Source of the DNA: Phoenix dactylifera
Taxonomy: Eukaryota; Streptophyta; Magnoliopsida; Arecales; Arecaceae
Length of the DNA: 64,000 nt
NCBI RefSeq assembly: GCF_009389715.1
Contig: NC_052399.1
Span: forward strand, 29,893,146-29,957,145
Direction of reading: 5' to 3'
Below the pieces are notes generated by a model. The model was given only the letters and a program-made list of their open reading frames with translations, did not search any database and was not told where the DNA came from. Positions 35,251 to 48,091 of this stretch are shown piece by piece. The position numbers and the translations under genes are program-made. Numbering within the stretch: position 1 is the first letter of the stretch; every line of letters begins with the position of its first letter.

Positions 35251-38200
35251 AAGTTTCATGTAAAATTCGCATTCCAAAAATATAATAAAGTGAGATTTGG
35301 CTAGATCAGGTGATATCATGTTAATCTCGATGACTCTTTTGATTAAATATTAAAGTGAGATTTGGCTAGATCTATTAATATTAAAAATATAATAAAGTTG
35401 GAGGTCTTTGGTTGGTTAAACAGCTTCTAAAGGGTTGTTGATGGTTGAATGGCTATAGGAAGGCTCAATAAGAGTCTCCATTTGGAGGGGCATATGCAGA
35501 TGGGCAAATGACCGATGGTGGTGGGTCACTCACTTGCCTTAGTATTGAGACTTGAGAGTTTAAAGAAGGCATTGGTTCAGGAAAGATGATGACAGAAATG
35601 CACAAAGTGAATACATCTTATGCTATTTTTCACTTCTGATTTACTTAAAATAAATTTATTAGTCATAGAGTGTAAATGAAGTAAAAGAAAGAAGAAAACA
35701 GGAAAGAGGTGTATACATGTGTTAGTATAAGAGTGCAAAGTCAGCCATTACTTAGGCATCCTACGTTCTCTAGTTGCCAAGTGAACTGTCTAGGTGCCCA
35801 GACAATGCTTTTGACAACACTGGTCTTTCATATTAACTATTGCTTGGTGTAGCTTATATTAAGCAGGACAACGCGTAAGTAGTTCCTAATGCTCCTTTTC
35901 TAAAGTAAAATTCCCCACGGTACTTATATATAGGTTACAATTGGACTATTAAAATGCAGGAGAATGCCATTGTTAAAAGAGTAGTAAGTTTTCTGAACTT
36001 TCCGTTATTTGGTAAAGTTTGTGATGTTGTTTCATGATTGTATCAATTTATGGATTAGTTATGCATAAATTGAGATATCAAACCTTCATATAAGCCTTTT
36101 ATTGCATGTGTATTACTTGATCCATTTGCTTCAAATCTCAATTTTTTATTAAAAGACTCCCAACTAATCCAACTCATATTTAGTTTATATTTCAACAACT
36201 TCTAACCAACCAACCCACTTGCAACCCGTATTGCTAAATTTTCTAACTCAACCGATTCAAATGTAATCCATATTTTGTAAAATTTGATATAGTACACATG
36301 CAAATGCACATGACCATCAACGATACTAGACTTAAAATGCTGTGACTAAATTCTAAACTTAACAAAAATGAAAATAATAGTTTTAATTTTGTTTAAATGG
36401 AACTTTTAACTAATAGCATAAATACTAACTATAAGTAACTAACAAAAGCAAACTTTTATGGCATATTATTTAACCGAGTTGCAATTTTGTTATTGGATTG
36501 GTTGGAGGATCTGGGATTTATCTAACTCAACTACAATCATGTAACTCTAGCCATTGTTTTCACTCCTGCTCCAATTTCATCAATTTTTATATTTATATCC
36601 TTATCTAAGGGCTTAAATTTGCTTTTTATACTTCAAATTCAATTAACAGGTGAAATATTTACTTGCTGTAAATATTTGATCATTTACATTATAATAAATT
36701 CTATTAAGAGTTGAAACAAAATAAGTGTCCAACAGTGTATCACAAGTTTGTAATTTATCAAAAGAAATCAAGGAAATGGGAAAAAGTCTTCTCATCTATA
36801 GTACTCCTAAAAGCAAATAGTAGAAGTTTTTGTTGGAGTAGAATCTTGGATCATACCCCTTGAAATGACTAAAATATCCTGCATTAAATTAAATAAAAAT
36901 TTTAAAAGGAGATAAAATACATGATGAGAAAAAATTAGCTGTCTCTCTGTGTGCACCTCATCCCTCTCTCTCTCCTGTTTCTCTAACTCCTATTTATTGA
37001 TATATGTGGCGGAAATTAAGCCCAAATGAAGTTTCTAAATATATTCATCCATTTTTTCAGTTAAAGGAAAAAAATAATAAAAGACTTCAGTTGTAAATTG
37101 CTAATCATTTCTCTCCTCTTGGTGCCTCCTCTCCTGCTCTATCTATCCGAAAACCCAATCCATCCATTTTCCCTCTTTATTTAACAATATTAAATTTGGC
37201 ACCTCCCTCTCTCTCTCTCCCTCTCTCTCTCTCCCTCTCTCTCTTATCTCATGTTATTACGGTGTGCAGCTCCATGATCGTTCCTCTTTCCCTTCCCTCG
37301 TGCAACGTGCTTCATTTGGAACATCTACATGGGCCAAAATCTGGATTTACAGAACTCTTGACTCATTAGGAAAATCAAACTTTGTCCATTTATTCATCTC
37401 CTTATAAGTTCCTTGGATCTAATATATTAGATGGGTTTTTAGGCTTAGGCATATTGTTGATTGGTGCTAGCAATTATTGGAAGAAAGCAAGAGAATTATT
37501 ATTTTTTTAGATATAAAATGAGAGAGACTTGGGAAACGTTCTCATAGATGCTTGATCCCAGAAAGCAGCCATTGGGATCATTATTGAAGAGGAGAACCTT
37601 GAAACAACATCTACATTTAGGTTGGAGTTTTAGTTTTTTTATGTTTCATCTCACTGATGGGCATGAGATTCAAAATGGTGCTTCCTTTCCGCAGTTTCAT
37701 CAATTTGATATCATGAGTTCTATTTCAAAATTTGGTTAATCCCTTTTTTATGAAGGATGAGAGAGGGGATAGAGGACTCACGAGATTGGTCGCTCTCCGA
37801 TTGCCAGAATTGATGTTGATGTGTTAGTGTGTTTGCCATGACAGTCTTAGTGTTCTAATTCTGGTAAGTGAGCAAAATTAGATAGTAAGTAGTACGAGAT
37901 CATGAGGAAAACTGCAAAGGGGGATGAAAGAGAGGTGGTATACATCATGTATGATGATGAATAGAACCAACAAGGTTGTAGAGGCTGACTTAGATCATAT
38001 ACATCTTTGTTTTACCATCATTTTATGCTGAATGATTTGTGCTTTATTTGATTTTCACTTGTCTCAAATAATGTTTTCTTCTGGAGTACTCTTATTAAGG
38101 TCTTGTATTAGTTGTCCATGCAACTTTGGTATTATTTATGTCATTGATTTCTGCATTTGGATAATCTTTCATGGTTGTTTCTTGATTTAGTAATAAGGTT

Positions 38201-40252
38201 ATAACTTTTCTTAGGAATTATTGGGATGCACATAGCTTTTTGACTCAGTTTAGATCTGTTAGTGTTTTTTTCATCAACATTTAGAAATTCGGATTTTGAC
38301 ATTACTTGACTCTTATGAGACCTGAGAAAGATAGTAAAGTGGTTCAAAAAAACTAGCTCGGTTGGCACCTCTCTCCTAAGGGTTTGTGCTTCTAGAGGTA
38401 TATGATTCAAATTCTATGTATTGCTTAAAAAATAAGAAAAAAGAAAGAACTTGAATAAGGTGGTAGGATCAATGAAGAGGGAAGCATTCTCAGACTCCTA
38501 TTGAAGTGCTAAGATCATCTCAAGAATATGTGCATACCTACAGTCTAGGATATGGGTTTTCTTCACTAGATTTAATATGGCTGTGAAAAGATATCAAGAA
38601 AGGTCACTTTTCCATGCCCTCCTCCTCTCAAGTGCCCAAGGAATTAGGCTTCATTACATGGATGAGAGTTTTGAGAATGGTCAGGGAAGCATGTGGATGA
38701 GTTGAAGATTGTTGGTAGATATTACTCTTTTGTCAGATTCCTAGGATCCTCTAGAGAATTTAAAGGTAACATATTTAATATTAGGATGCGACAATCTTGG
38801 AAAGACAACTAATGGGTTGCTAATCATAAGTCAGGATATTGGATTGGTCTCAGTATTATTCTTTTACATTGGATGAGTAGCATTTTTTAAGAGCATGTAA
38901 TTTTATTTTCCTCCTTATAAAGACATTAGATTTACTTGGACAAGGGTCTTGACTAGCTTTCATCTAATAAAAGAAATAGAATGGATAAGAAAATGCAATT
39001 GGTAAACATGGATGAAATTATTCTCCATGTGTGTTGCCCGTGCAATGTATTAATCCTTTTGGAAGCTAAACTTTTTAAGGAGATAGGACATCCAAAAAAC
39101 ATGCAAGACATTAGGTTTCATGGTGAAGATGGAGACCCTAATTCATAACATGATTAGAAGTGGTATTGCACCTACATCTTGGATGAGAAATCATCTTTTT
39201 AACTACTGCATCTCACTGTTCAATCACCAAGCAGCAAAGAGATATACATCAAATCCAATAATTTCACATGCCCTATCTGTAGCTATGTTGTGGCCAGTAC
39301 TACTATGGCTTGAGCTGAGATTCCAATTCACACCCTTATTATTTGCATGGGTTTTGTTTTGGAACCTAGAATAGATTAAGTTACGTGGATTCTCTTCAGA
39401 AAATTCAAGAACGGGGAAGTTCTTATCTCTCTCTCTCTTTTTTCTTTTTTTTTTTGAGAGAGAGAGAAATATAGGAGTTCTTGTCTTTAAAAAAGAGGGG
39501 GGAAAGAGCAAGCTGTATCTCAATCCTTAGGGTAATTATATGTGTTCTTAAGAATAAGAATATTTTTGGAATTAAAATATAAAAATTAGAAAATAATTCT
39601 GCTTTATATCTTGTTAGGATTAGGATGATTATGGTTGTCCAAACTATAAGTTCCCAGAAGGAAATTAAGAGAATTGTGAGGGAAGTGAAGTTGAAATATT
39701 TAGTTGGTTAAGTTGGTGTATATTAGGAAGAAAAGAGTATTTTGATAATAGGGCTGTCATGGGATGGCAAATGTGAGAGCATTTTTAAAAATTAAAATAG
39801 TAGTAAGGATAAGGATAAAGAAGTGAGAAAGAGAATGGCAGAAGTAGGTAGTATTTCAGTATGGTAGGGGACCTGCATTGGAAGAATTTGCTTTTCATCA
39901 GAAACCCAGATCCCACATGATGTAAATGGGACCATCTGATTAGAATTCGAACCAACTTTGATTAAGATAATAATTCTAAGATAAGAGCATCGAGGAGGGC
40001 TAAAGGTGTGTTTTGAGAATAAATTTTGAAACACTGTAAGGGTATTCTAGGATAGGGATGTTCTGAGAATAAGGAAATTTTCACATCATTCTGGTCACAC
40101 TTATATAGTTATAGGATACGAACTTCCTTTGCAACTTAATTTTGCTTGAGCCAACATAAGTGAACTAAGCTTAGTCGTCCTGACCAAATCTATAAGGAGT
40201 TTGAAATTTCAGACTAAGCATGGGTTTGCATGTAGTTAGTTAATTAGTGCAC
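35251..40252. other. Gene-poor stretch
   Basis: Five kb without a supportable gene. A (CT)n-rich tract lies at about 37203-37246 and a short CT/GA pair around 39430-39470. A 'CTAGGTGCCCAG' type repeat fragment lies near 35755-35830 with a related one at 50090-50180. All other frames are short and lack family likeness. Confidence 0.4.
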
Positions 40253-40269
40253 AGGTGATCTTTCTTCTT

Positions 40270-40385
40270 CTTTTTTTTTTTCTTTTTTTTTTTTTGCTGA
40301 AAAAAAAGGGGTAGGGGGGAGGAAGGGACAAGCCCATCCCCGCGTAGCAGCCCCCACTGGGCCCCCGCCCCGCCCCGCCAGGAGA
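40270..40385 (-). mobile_element. Short poly(A)-tailed retroposon with 17-bp target duplication
   Basis: AGGTGATCTTTCTTCTT occurs exactly at 40253-40269 and 40386-40402. Between them lies a 116-bp insert that on the minus strand begins in GC-rich sequence (CTCCTGGCGGGGCGGGG) and ends in a long poly(A) tract (poly-T at 40271-40297 on the plus strand). A long perfect target duplication with a terminal poly(A) is the signature of LINE-driven retroposition. The body has no clear tRNA A or B box, so the parent RNA is unidentified. Confidence 0.8.
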
Positions 40386-40402
40386 AGGTGATCTTTCTTC
40401 TT

Positions 40403-43400
40403 GAGCAAGACGATTTATCCAATAATGGAGTAGCAACATTGGAGTAAGAAGCACTAATAAAGAACTCGCAAACTCAGAACAATGAAGAAGAGAACTAGAA
40501 GTTTCATTCAATTTAAGATGCCTTTTACAACGACTCAGTATTTCAAGATGCCCTTTATAACTTCAAAGAACCTCTCGATAGTGGTGATGCAATTGAGGAA
40601 GTTGTCTGGATTGAGCCTCCTGTAAAGCTCAGAAAGCTCGGCTTTGATGTCGAAGAGCCTATTACGGTCTTGCAAGACTCTCATCAAGCAGGGGAAGATG
40701 AACCGGACCTTTATTTAGACCACAATGGTGGAAGAGTTGGCGACGTTCTTAGAAGGTACATCCGATGGCACATCATCCTCCCAAAATGGTCCTTTAAGAT
40801 GGAAATCACGGCCTACTGCATGATCATGTTCCGCTTGTAGTTGCACTATATGTTTTTGCAACTGTTGGATCACAATATCTGACATCTAATGAGATGGAGA
40901 AATAACAAGAGACTTAGGGGAAGGAGAACAAAATCCCCAACCCCAGCAAAATGGAGACCAAGAGTCTGAGACTTCTTCCTTCGTTTTTGCCAAGCATCTG
41001 ATATTGCTACAACTATTGCACCAACCTTATTTTGATTAACATTTTATTGCTTTGGAATTGTCCAGTTCATCTACTATTTCTGTTTTCTAGAAAGCTTATA
41101 CAAAATTTATTTATAAATAAAGAAAACCATTTACCAAATTATGGATCTTAATTGTTACAAGCTTGCACTAAAAGAATTTTTAAGCTTCAATAGCTCACAG
41201 ACACTTCATAGATGCTTCCATAGTTTTTGGTTGAAATTACTTAGGCAATATCTTTTTAGTGTGAGAGTTGCATGTTTGGTACTGCTGTACAGATGCTTAT
41301 AAATAAGAATTATGTTACCCTTTTTGTTATATAGAGAAAGATTGGGTACGAGTAAGTTATAACTGTTCTAAAAGATGAATCTTTGCATTAACTTAATTAT
41401 TCTTACTGTTAGGTCCCTCCTTTTCTAGCAGTAAGCAACAATTTTCAGCACAGAAAAAAGAGTTCCTGAAAAAGGTTGAACAAGGAAGAAAAGTACAGCA
41501 CATGCAACTGAAGTCCTTGAAACAATCCCCTTTTACATAGTTTTTTCTTCAATTACAACCTGAACTCATATGCTTTTTCAGTTGGTCGACTGCCTTTTCA
41601 CCTTTTAACTGCTTTACTGATTTACTAGTCTTCTTCAACCAGTGCTATCTCATCTGTAATTATGTACCTCCATGCTCTTCTGCAGTGATATTTTGCAGTT
41701 ATATGAACAGATCATCTGCAAGTAAAGCACTCATCTGGTGTCTCAATCTCTTGGATACAGACGCAGTTTTACTAAGATTTCATGTTCTTATTCGGATTCT
41801 CATTGTGGATTCAGAACAGCCACCTGTGAGCAACCTAGGAATCTTGAACAGTTGTTCTTATTGTTCCTTTTTTCCGGTGCTTTTACTATTTGACATGAGA
41901 AGTGCAAGGCTTCAATAGAACTTGTCCAACATGTTAACAGCAAGGAGCTGAGCCATAGAAAGCTCCAAACAGAAGCCTCAAGTCCTGGCTGACTCAGTAC
42001 AAACAATCAGTGGGCTAGTTCACTTCGCTGAATGCATGAATCTCATATACTCCTCAGCAAACCTCTTGATTTGGATGCAACCATAAATTTGTTATCTGGA
42101 CATTGGCATTGTTAGAGCGGGAAAGTGACTGCGTCCCGACCAGAGGTATTGTTCCATCCGCCCCCCAACAGGCATCAATGACATCCATGACTTAGCTCTT
42201 CATTGTGGATCATGACCCATTTGTGTCATGAGGTGTAACTGGCTCCATCTGCTAGGCGTATTTTTTTCACAGACAAAGCTGTCAATAGGTTTCCTTTTGA
42301 TATCATGGGCCACCTGTTGCTTGACCTTACTTTCCCCCCTTTTCTTCTTCCTTTTTTTTTTTTATATTTATGATATAGCCTTCATGGACCATTCACAAAA
42401 GCCAAAATAACAACTGTCTTCTGAGGCAATTATGGTCCTTTTCTGGCCCTGATGGAGATTGGAATTTGGAGGGTGTTTCTTTAATTTATGTGAGGCTCAG
42501 CTTTCATTTGTTGGTGATGAATGATGATAGGCACTTGGGCTTGCATTCAGTGCTCATGCAAATTGTTCCAATTGGTTGAGCTTTCTAATGGATGGTGGTT
42601 GACTGAAATGTCAAGCATCTATCTTTGAATTTAAATTGCTACTAATTTTTTTCTAACTATTAAATGCATCCATAACTCCTTAGCCATCTCTTTCTCAACT
42701 ACCCATTTGCAAAAAATAACCTTTCTGGTGGAGTCGTCTCCTGTCCTATTGGATGACTTCCTTTTATTTTGACAAGTGACATGAACAACCAGTGCCATAC
42801 CATATACTTGGAACTGGCTTTACAGACTTAGGAGGTCACTCTTGACTCCTGGCTGAGGTCAATGATTCAGCAAAAGTGGATACAGAGAACATTTGACTGT
42901 GAACTCTATGATCCAACTTCTCCCCTGATGTATTGCTAATCCAAGTGCAAGTATGTTCTAAGAGAGGTAACTTTCTAATGATTAGAATTAAAAATGAAAT
43001 GCTTTCTTAAAAAAAAGAAAAGGAAAAAGAGACTTAGTATCACAGTTGGTCTAAAACATGTTGCTAATCTTTATGGCTAGTGTGACCAAGTTTGCTTCCA
43101 AACCTCTCATGGTTATCATGCAGCATGCATCAAAAGCACCTCGAGCAGTAAAATATTGGTAAAATAAACATTGGTAAGGGAGCAGAATGTTTTTAAGTCT
43201 AAAGTAGAACAAAAATTTTATAAGTTCATTCTGAGGGACAAGGCAAAACAGTTGCCTATTATATAAAACAAAACCTTTGTAATTCCTGATTTGGTCTTTC
43301 TTTTTAACCACTTTGATAATATCATATGTTTTACTGGTCTAACACCTATGCGGTCATGCACATGTATAGACTTTTGCACATGAAAATTGAAGGGCTTGGT

Positions 43401-45245
43401 CTTTTGCATGACACATGCAAGCATGTAGATGTCACCTTCCATTTTCAAGTATGAAATCTCACCATCAATCATGTGTTGGTTCCAATTACCAAGTCCTATT
43501 TGTGAACATGTCAAACTTGGATATTGGCTAATTAATATTTGCAACATAAGCTGGGTTTCGATGCTTCTGAAGATTATAGGGTCATAAAATAATGGCGCAT
43601 CGCACTCTTACCAAGCATTGCTTAAAATATATAGGGTCAATCCGAAGAGTGCCAATTCTCCAACCATGATATATTGCATAATCGAAGGCTTAATTAGCAT
43701 GTTCAATCTAAAAATAAGGGAAGATAGATAATAGATATCATAATCATCACATTTTAGCCTCATCCCGGTTTTGCGAGCTTACCTACAAATGATTTTTTTT
43801 TAAAACTTACTTTGGTAAATTACAATTGACCATCAAACTTATACCAAGTCTATCAAAAACATCACCTGAAAGAATGATAGATAGAAAATACCACCATTTG
43901 GATTATCCAGAAGCATGAACATGAAAGGACAATAACCTTTTTTTTTGTTTCATTAACCTTTTCCTCTTTTTTTTTTTTTTGAGTGTTCTTTTTGGAGACC
44001 CCTTCTATTATATTATTTCCACAACCAAATAGTGGTGACTTTGCGACCATTCTCTTGAAAAATAAAAAGCAATGACTTGTAACAACGAGATTTCACCAAC
44101 TTCCAAATGCAGCTAACTTTCTTTTGAAATCCAATAAATTATTTTACTTAATATTAATGATTAACAACCAAGTTTTTGTTCTAATAACGAGTTTTAAATA
44201 AAGTTAGAGAGAGAGAGAGAGAGAGCGCAAAACGCGTCCCTCCGCCGCGTAAACGGGATCCATCGGGTGTCCACTTAATAACATAATGACAGTTTTGCCC
44301 TTGTCTTGAATCCTAAACTACAATTTTCTTTTTTTGAAAGAAATTGTAATTCTTACAAAAAAAAGTTTAATTTATATCATTTTAAAAACTGCTTTTCTAA
44401 AAACATTGCTTTTATAAATTCATAACCATTGCTTCAACTGACAACACATAAATTTTAAGTTTACCAGCCATAATTGCATGAGAATAATTATTATAATTTG
44501 AAGCTTTTGTTGTTATACTGACTTAAATTATACATTGAAAATTTGAAGTTTAATTTATACCTTAACAATATAATATCAACCTTATTTTTGATAAGTATAT
44601 ATTATTTTCACTATAATGGTTAATAACGGCTATCATAATAATTAATTTTATTTTGAACTAAGTAATCATAGTCTTGTTGAGGTAAAGCAGTAGCTGAGGT
44701 TATGAGCTAGGGTAATCTTGTGTCGGTGTACGAGATAATCTCCCAGGTGGCAAGTCCGTGATTTTCTGGAATTTATAGGGAGAGTTTTGTCCCTCCGGGA
44801 GGTCAAACTTGGCAGGCGTCCTTCAAAAGGATTCGACATCGTCTTATTTTAATTTTAACTAACAGCGCGATGGAGATTTTTGTCTTTCCAGCTCGCATTC
44901 CATCTTACCACGGGCGCAGGCCAGAATAATTAATTAATCCAAAAGATCAAGACAAAATGACCTTTACATTCCCATAAATTACAGGCATGTCCATATGCCC
45001 TTTTACGCGCCACATGAAGGTGGAGGTTGATAGGGGGCTTTGAGTTGTGTACGTGCTTTACGAGACAAGGGCACATGCATGGCCAACCCTAAACATGCAT
45101 TTGTGTAAGTTTAATGATAAGGCCACATCACTCTTGCTAGGGCTTGGAGTGAGATCCAGGATTTAACTAGAGAAGTCTGGTCTCCCATACTGAGGAGGGC
45201 TTACAAGGTGGATGCCTTTACAACTATCAGGCGACGAAAGATTGG
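40403..45245. other. Gene-poor stretch with one coding-like relic
   Basis: The minus strand at about 40500-40890 has coding-like blocks, MSDIVIQQLQKHIVQLQAEH near 40870 and DIKAELSELYRRLNPDNFLN near 40650, that look like a worn protein-coding relic of unknown family. A (GA)n tract is at about 44205-44225. Nothing else was recognised. Confidence 0.35.
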
Positions 45246-45671
45246 TGTGAGAATCCATGCGAACATGTGTTTAGTTCTATATCGGTTATTCACTGGGTAG
45301 ATACTTAGATCAAGGAACTAAATAATACATTCCGACTAACTATTTTGGATGAGGTTTTGAATTGTTACAACTAGTATCAGAACGAACCCGACCCATAACC
45401 TATGTAGACTAGAAAATACTGCAGCACGGATCCATTAGGGCTGACTATGAACGGATCATGGTGTTTGTGATTAGATTTGAATGGATTTGAACCCTTAACC
45501 TGATGAGGACGTCAGGGCTTGAACGGAGGAAGTATGTGAGGACTCGTGTGGACGTGTATTTAGTTCCATATCGGTTATTCGTTGGATAGATTTTGGATAC
45601 CTATACAGGATCAAGGAACACAAATAATACTTTTTAGCTAGCTATTTTGGGTGAGATCCTGCGTTATTACA
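45246..45671 (+). mobile_element. TRIM (terminal-repeat retrotransposon in miniature)
   Basis: Two direct repeats, 45246-45369 and 45535-45671, both begin TGTGAG and end TTACA and share TTTAGTTC, ATATCGGTTATTC, GGATCAAGGAAC-like and TAGCTATTTTGG strings. Directly after the left repeat is TAGTATCAGAACGAACC, close to the usual initiator-methionine tRNA primer-binding site (TGGTATCAGAGC). A purine-rich GAACGGAGGAAG lies just before the right repeat. The 165-bp interior is non-coding, as TRIMs are. The two terminal repeats are clearly diverged and no target duplication survives, so it is an old, inactive copy. Confidence 0.85.
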
Positions 45672-46799
45672 TTACATATCTCCAATTTAAGCTTAAAAGG
45701 AAGAGGATCTGAAATATAAATCTAACACTAGTTTTTGTTTAGGTGGATGTGATTATAGATGAGTATAATGTGCTTACTAATGGGTGTTAGACATGCTGAT
45801 TTCGTATAAATAAATGTTAGCATATGGTACAAGATTTTCATTAACAAATGTTGGATGTGATAGAAATCAAACAAATAATATATCTTCTTTCCCATCATGA
45901 CTTCAACTTAGAAGATGCATTTTAGGCATGTTGATGTACCAATCTAGTGTTTACAAAAGTATGACCTGAAGTTAGATTTTCTTACTTGGACTCAGGCAAA
46001 GCTGTTGTCTGTTTTTGTATAAAAAATAGATAGATTATCACGAGATTAAAGAAAAAATTGGACGGCTTCAACATTTATATGAGCGACAGAAATGGTTGAG
46101 ACATGTTAAGAAGTTTAAATGACAGTAAAAAATAATTACAAGTGTGGCTAATGTTGATAGCAACATGAAAAGAGATGTTGGAGGCATTCCTTAATATAAA
46201 CTTTTTCATGTGTCCTATTTAATGTTCCGTTGTTTTTGTTTAGGTTGTCTGGAGTTTTTCCCTCCATTTTTAGAATGGAGTAATTTTTTTCTAATATTAA
46301 TAAGAAATAACTCAAGAATATGATTTGGAAACTTAATAGAGTCACTGATCAAAATTTTTTGTAATCATACTTAGTTTTGGCAGAGCCTGGAATCTCCCAT
46401 AAATATGCCCATAATTTAGCATAACACAGTGGAAAAGGGATCACTCTGTCATGTCCTCCTATCCTTTTTTTAAAAAAAAAGAATTCATGAATTTAGAGTT
46501 TTATTTTTACTTCTAAGCTAAATAAGTACGTAATTTCCTCTAGCCCCTCCTAATATATAAGAAGAAATGATAATTCTCCACTTTTCAGGCTTGCACAATA
46601 ATAAATAGCTTAGGTAGCATTAATACATGATCAACATCCTTCATAAATGCAATGTTATTTCTACTAAGTGAGCTGTGGGCTAACAAACAAAAACATAACT
46701 TTCATCAGGAGTGGAAATAGACTAAAGTGTTTCAAACTTTTCTTCTAAAAGTTTAGATCGATCGCATAAGAATGTCACAATTCTGTCCACTGTTGTGGT
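45672..46799. other. Intergenic, no gene seen
   Basis: AT-rich; no gene or element recognised. Confidence 0.4.
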
Positions 46800-46900
46800 A
46801 CTTTTTTTTTTATTTACTTATTTATTTTAAGGTCAGGGAGCAGTCCCAACCGTCACTGCTTGGGCTGGTGGCTTGAACCCAAGATTTTTACTCAATGAAA
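46800..46900 (-). mobile_element. Possible SINE fragment
   Basis: On the minus strand, CTTGGGTTCAAGCCACCAGC resembles a tRNA-type B box and is followed downstream by an A-rich tail (poly-T at about 46802-46812 on the plus strand). Too short to classify. Confidence 0.3.
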
Positions 46901-48050
46901 ATTCTCAGTCATATGTGACATTAAATCTTTAAAAATAACACCACTTAAAACTCTAATCCTGGAATCCTCATTTGTAAATAAGGTATGATCACTGACATAA
47001 CACTAAGGTCATATTATGCATAATTTCAAAGTGTGATGAAGTAACATACTTGGTTTCTGGTCAATTTAGAAGCACTAGTGACTTCATAATTTGGAGAGGT
47101 GTGGAAGATTTTGTTAGCATTCTGGCTTAATATAGATCTAAGATACACTTTGATTGATGTTTTAAGTTCTCATAGAGGAGGTCAAGAGATGCATTCTTTA
47201 GACTCAATCAAGCTCGAGTCAAAATAAACGTCAAAAACCAGAGCTGTTACTTCAACCCTGTCATACTTGGACAACTTAAGATTGTATTTGACTTAAAATG
47301 AGTTGATTTGCTTAAGGGTAGACCATGGTCAATAATTCTTTATAATTGATCAATGATTACATCAAATAAAATGAACTGCAATTCTTAGGCGAACGAGTTG
47401 TGCTTGGGACTTTAATTTTAGACTTGAAAAGAGCTTTATTTTGCAAGTCATCATAAATAATTGATACATTTCATTTTGACAGGATCCCTAATATAATAGC
47501 TTATTTTGGGGAATAGATTCATAATTCATGATCCAATTGTACAAACATGGAAAGAATGGATCACCCTAATCCAAAAGAACAAAAAAGATAATTTCCAATA
47601 CATGTTTTTGGACACAGCTAGATGTGATCCAAGATGATAATGCTTGGAGCAATTTCTTATTAACAATAATTGTCATGCCACTAATACTATATTTATCTCT
47701 TTTACCTTGATGCACACATAGATATATGATGCACAAATATTCTTAAAAGAATCTAATAAGGTATATAGTATAGATTGCGTTAGTAAGAATGTTACACATT
47801 GAATATTTTTTTTTAATCTTTCCAATGGTATCAACTTCATGCACCAAGTAATGAATGAATCCAAACGCGATATTGGATTACAATGGCAGCAGCGTAATTA
47901 TCAGCTCCGTTCGGGCCATTTCTGACCCTCCCACCCCAGCAATTTTCTTAAAGCCTTGCCTCCCGTTGCCAGTGATGAGCTCCGCGAGCTCCATTAATGG
48001 TGAATTCCATTCCTCCGCTCCTAAAAGAACCAAACTGAAACCCTAACCGT

Positions 48051-48084
<34 letters not shown>

Positions 48085-48091
48085 CTTTGTG
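46901..48091. promoter_or_regulatory. Upstream region and 5' UTR of the O-fucosyltransferase gene
   Basis: Upstream of the ATG at 48092 is a (CT)13 tract (48055-48080) in a CT-rich leader. A 63-codon upstream frame (47855-48046) ends 45 nt before the main start. No certain TATA box was picked. Confidence 0.4.
48055..48080 (+). repeat. (CT)13 microsatellite in the 5' UTR
   Basis: An uninterrupted CT repeat 12 bp before the O-fucosyltransferase ATG. Length variation among individuals is likely. Confidence 0.9.

Noticed and set aside
36955-37250. CT-rich region as a gene promoter
   Set aside because: No coding start or exon could be found downstream; simple-sequence tract only.
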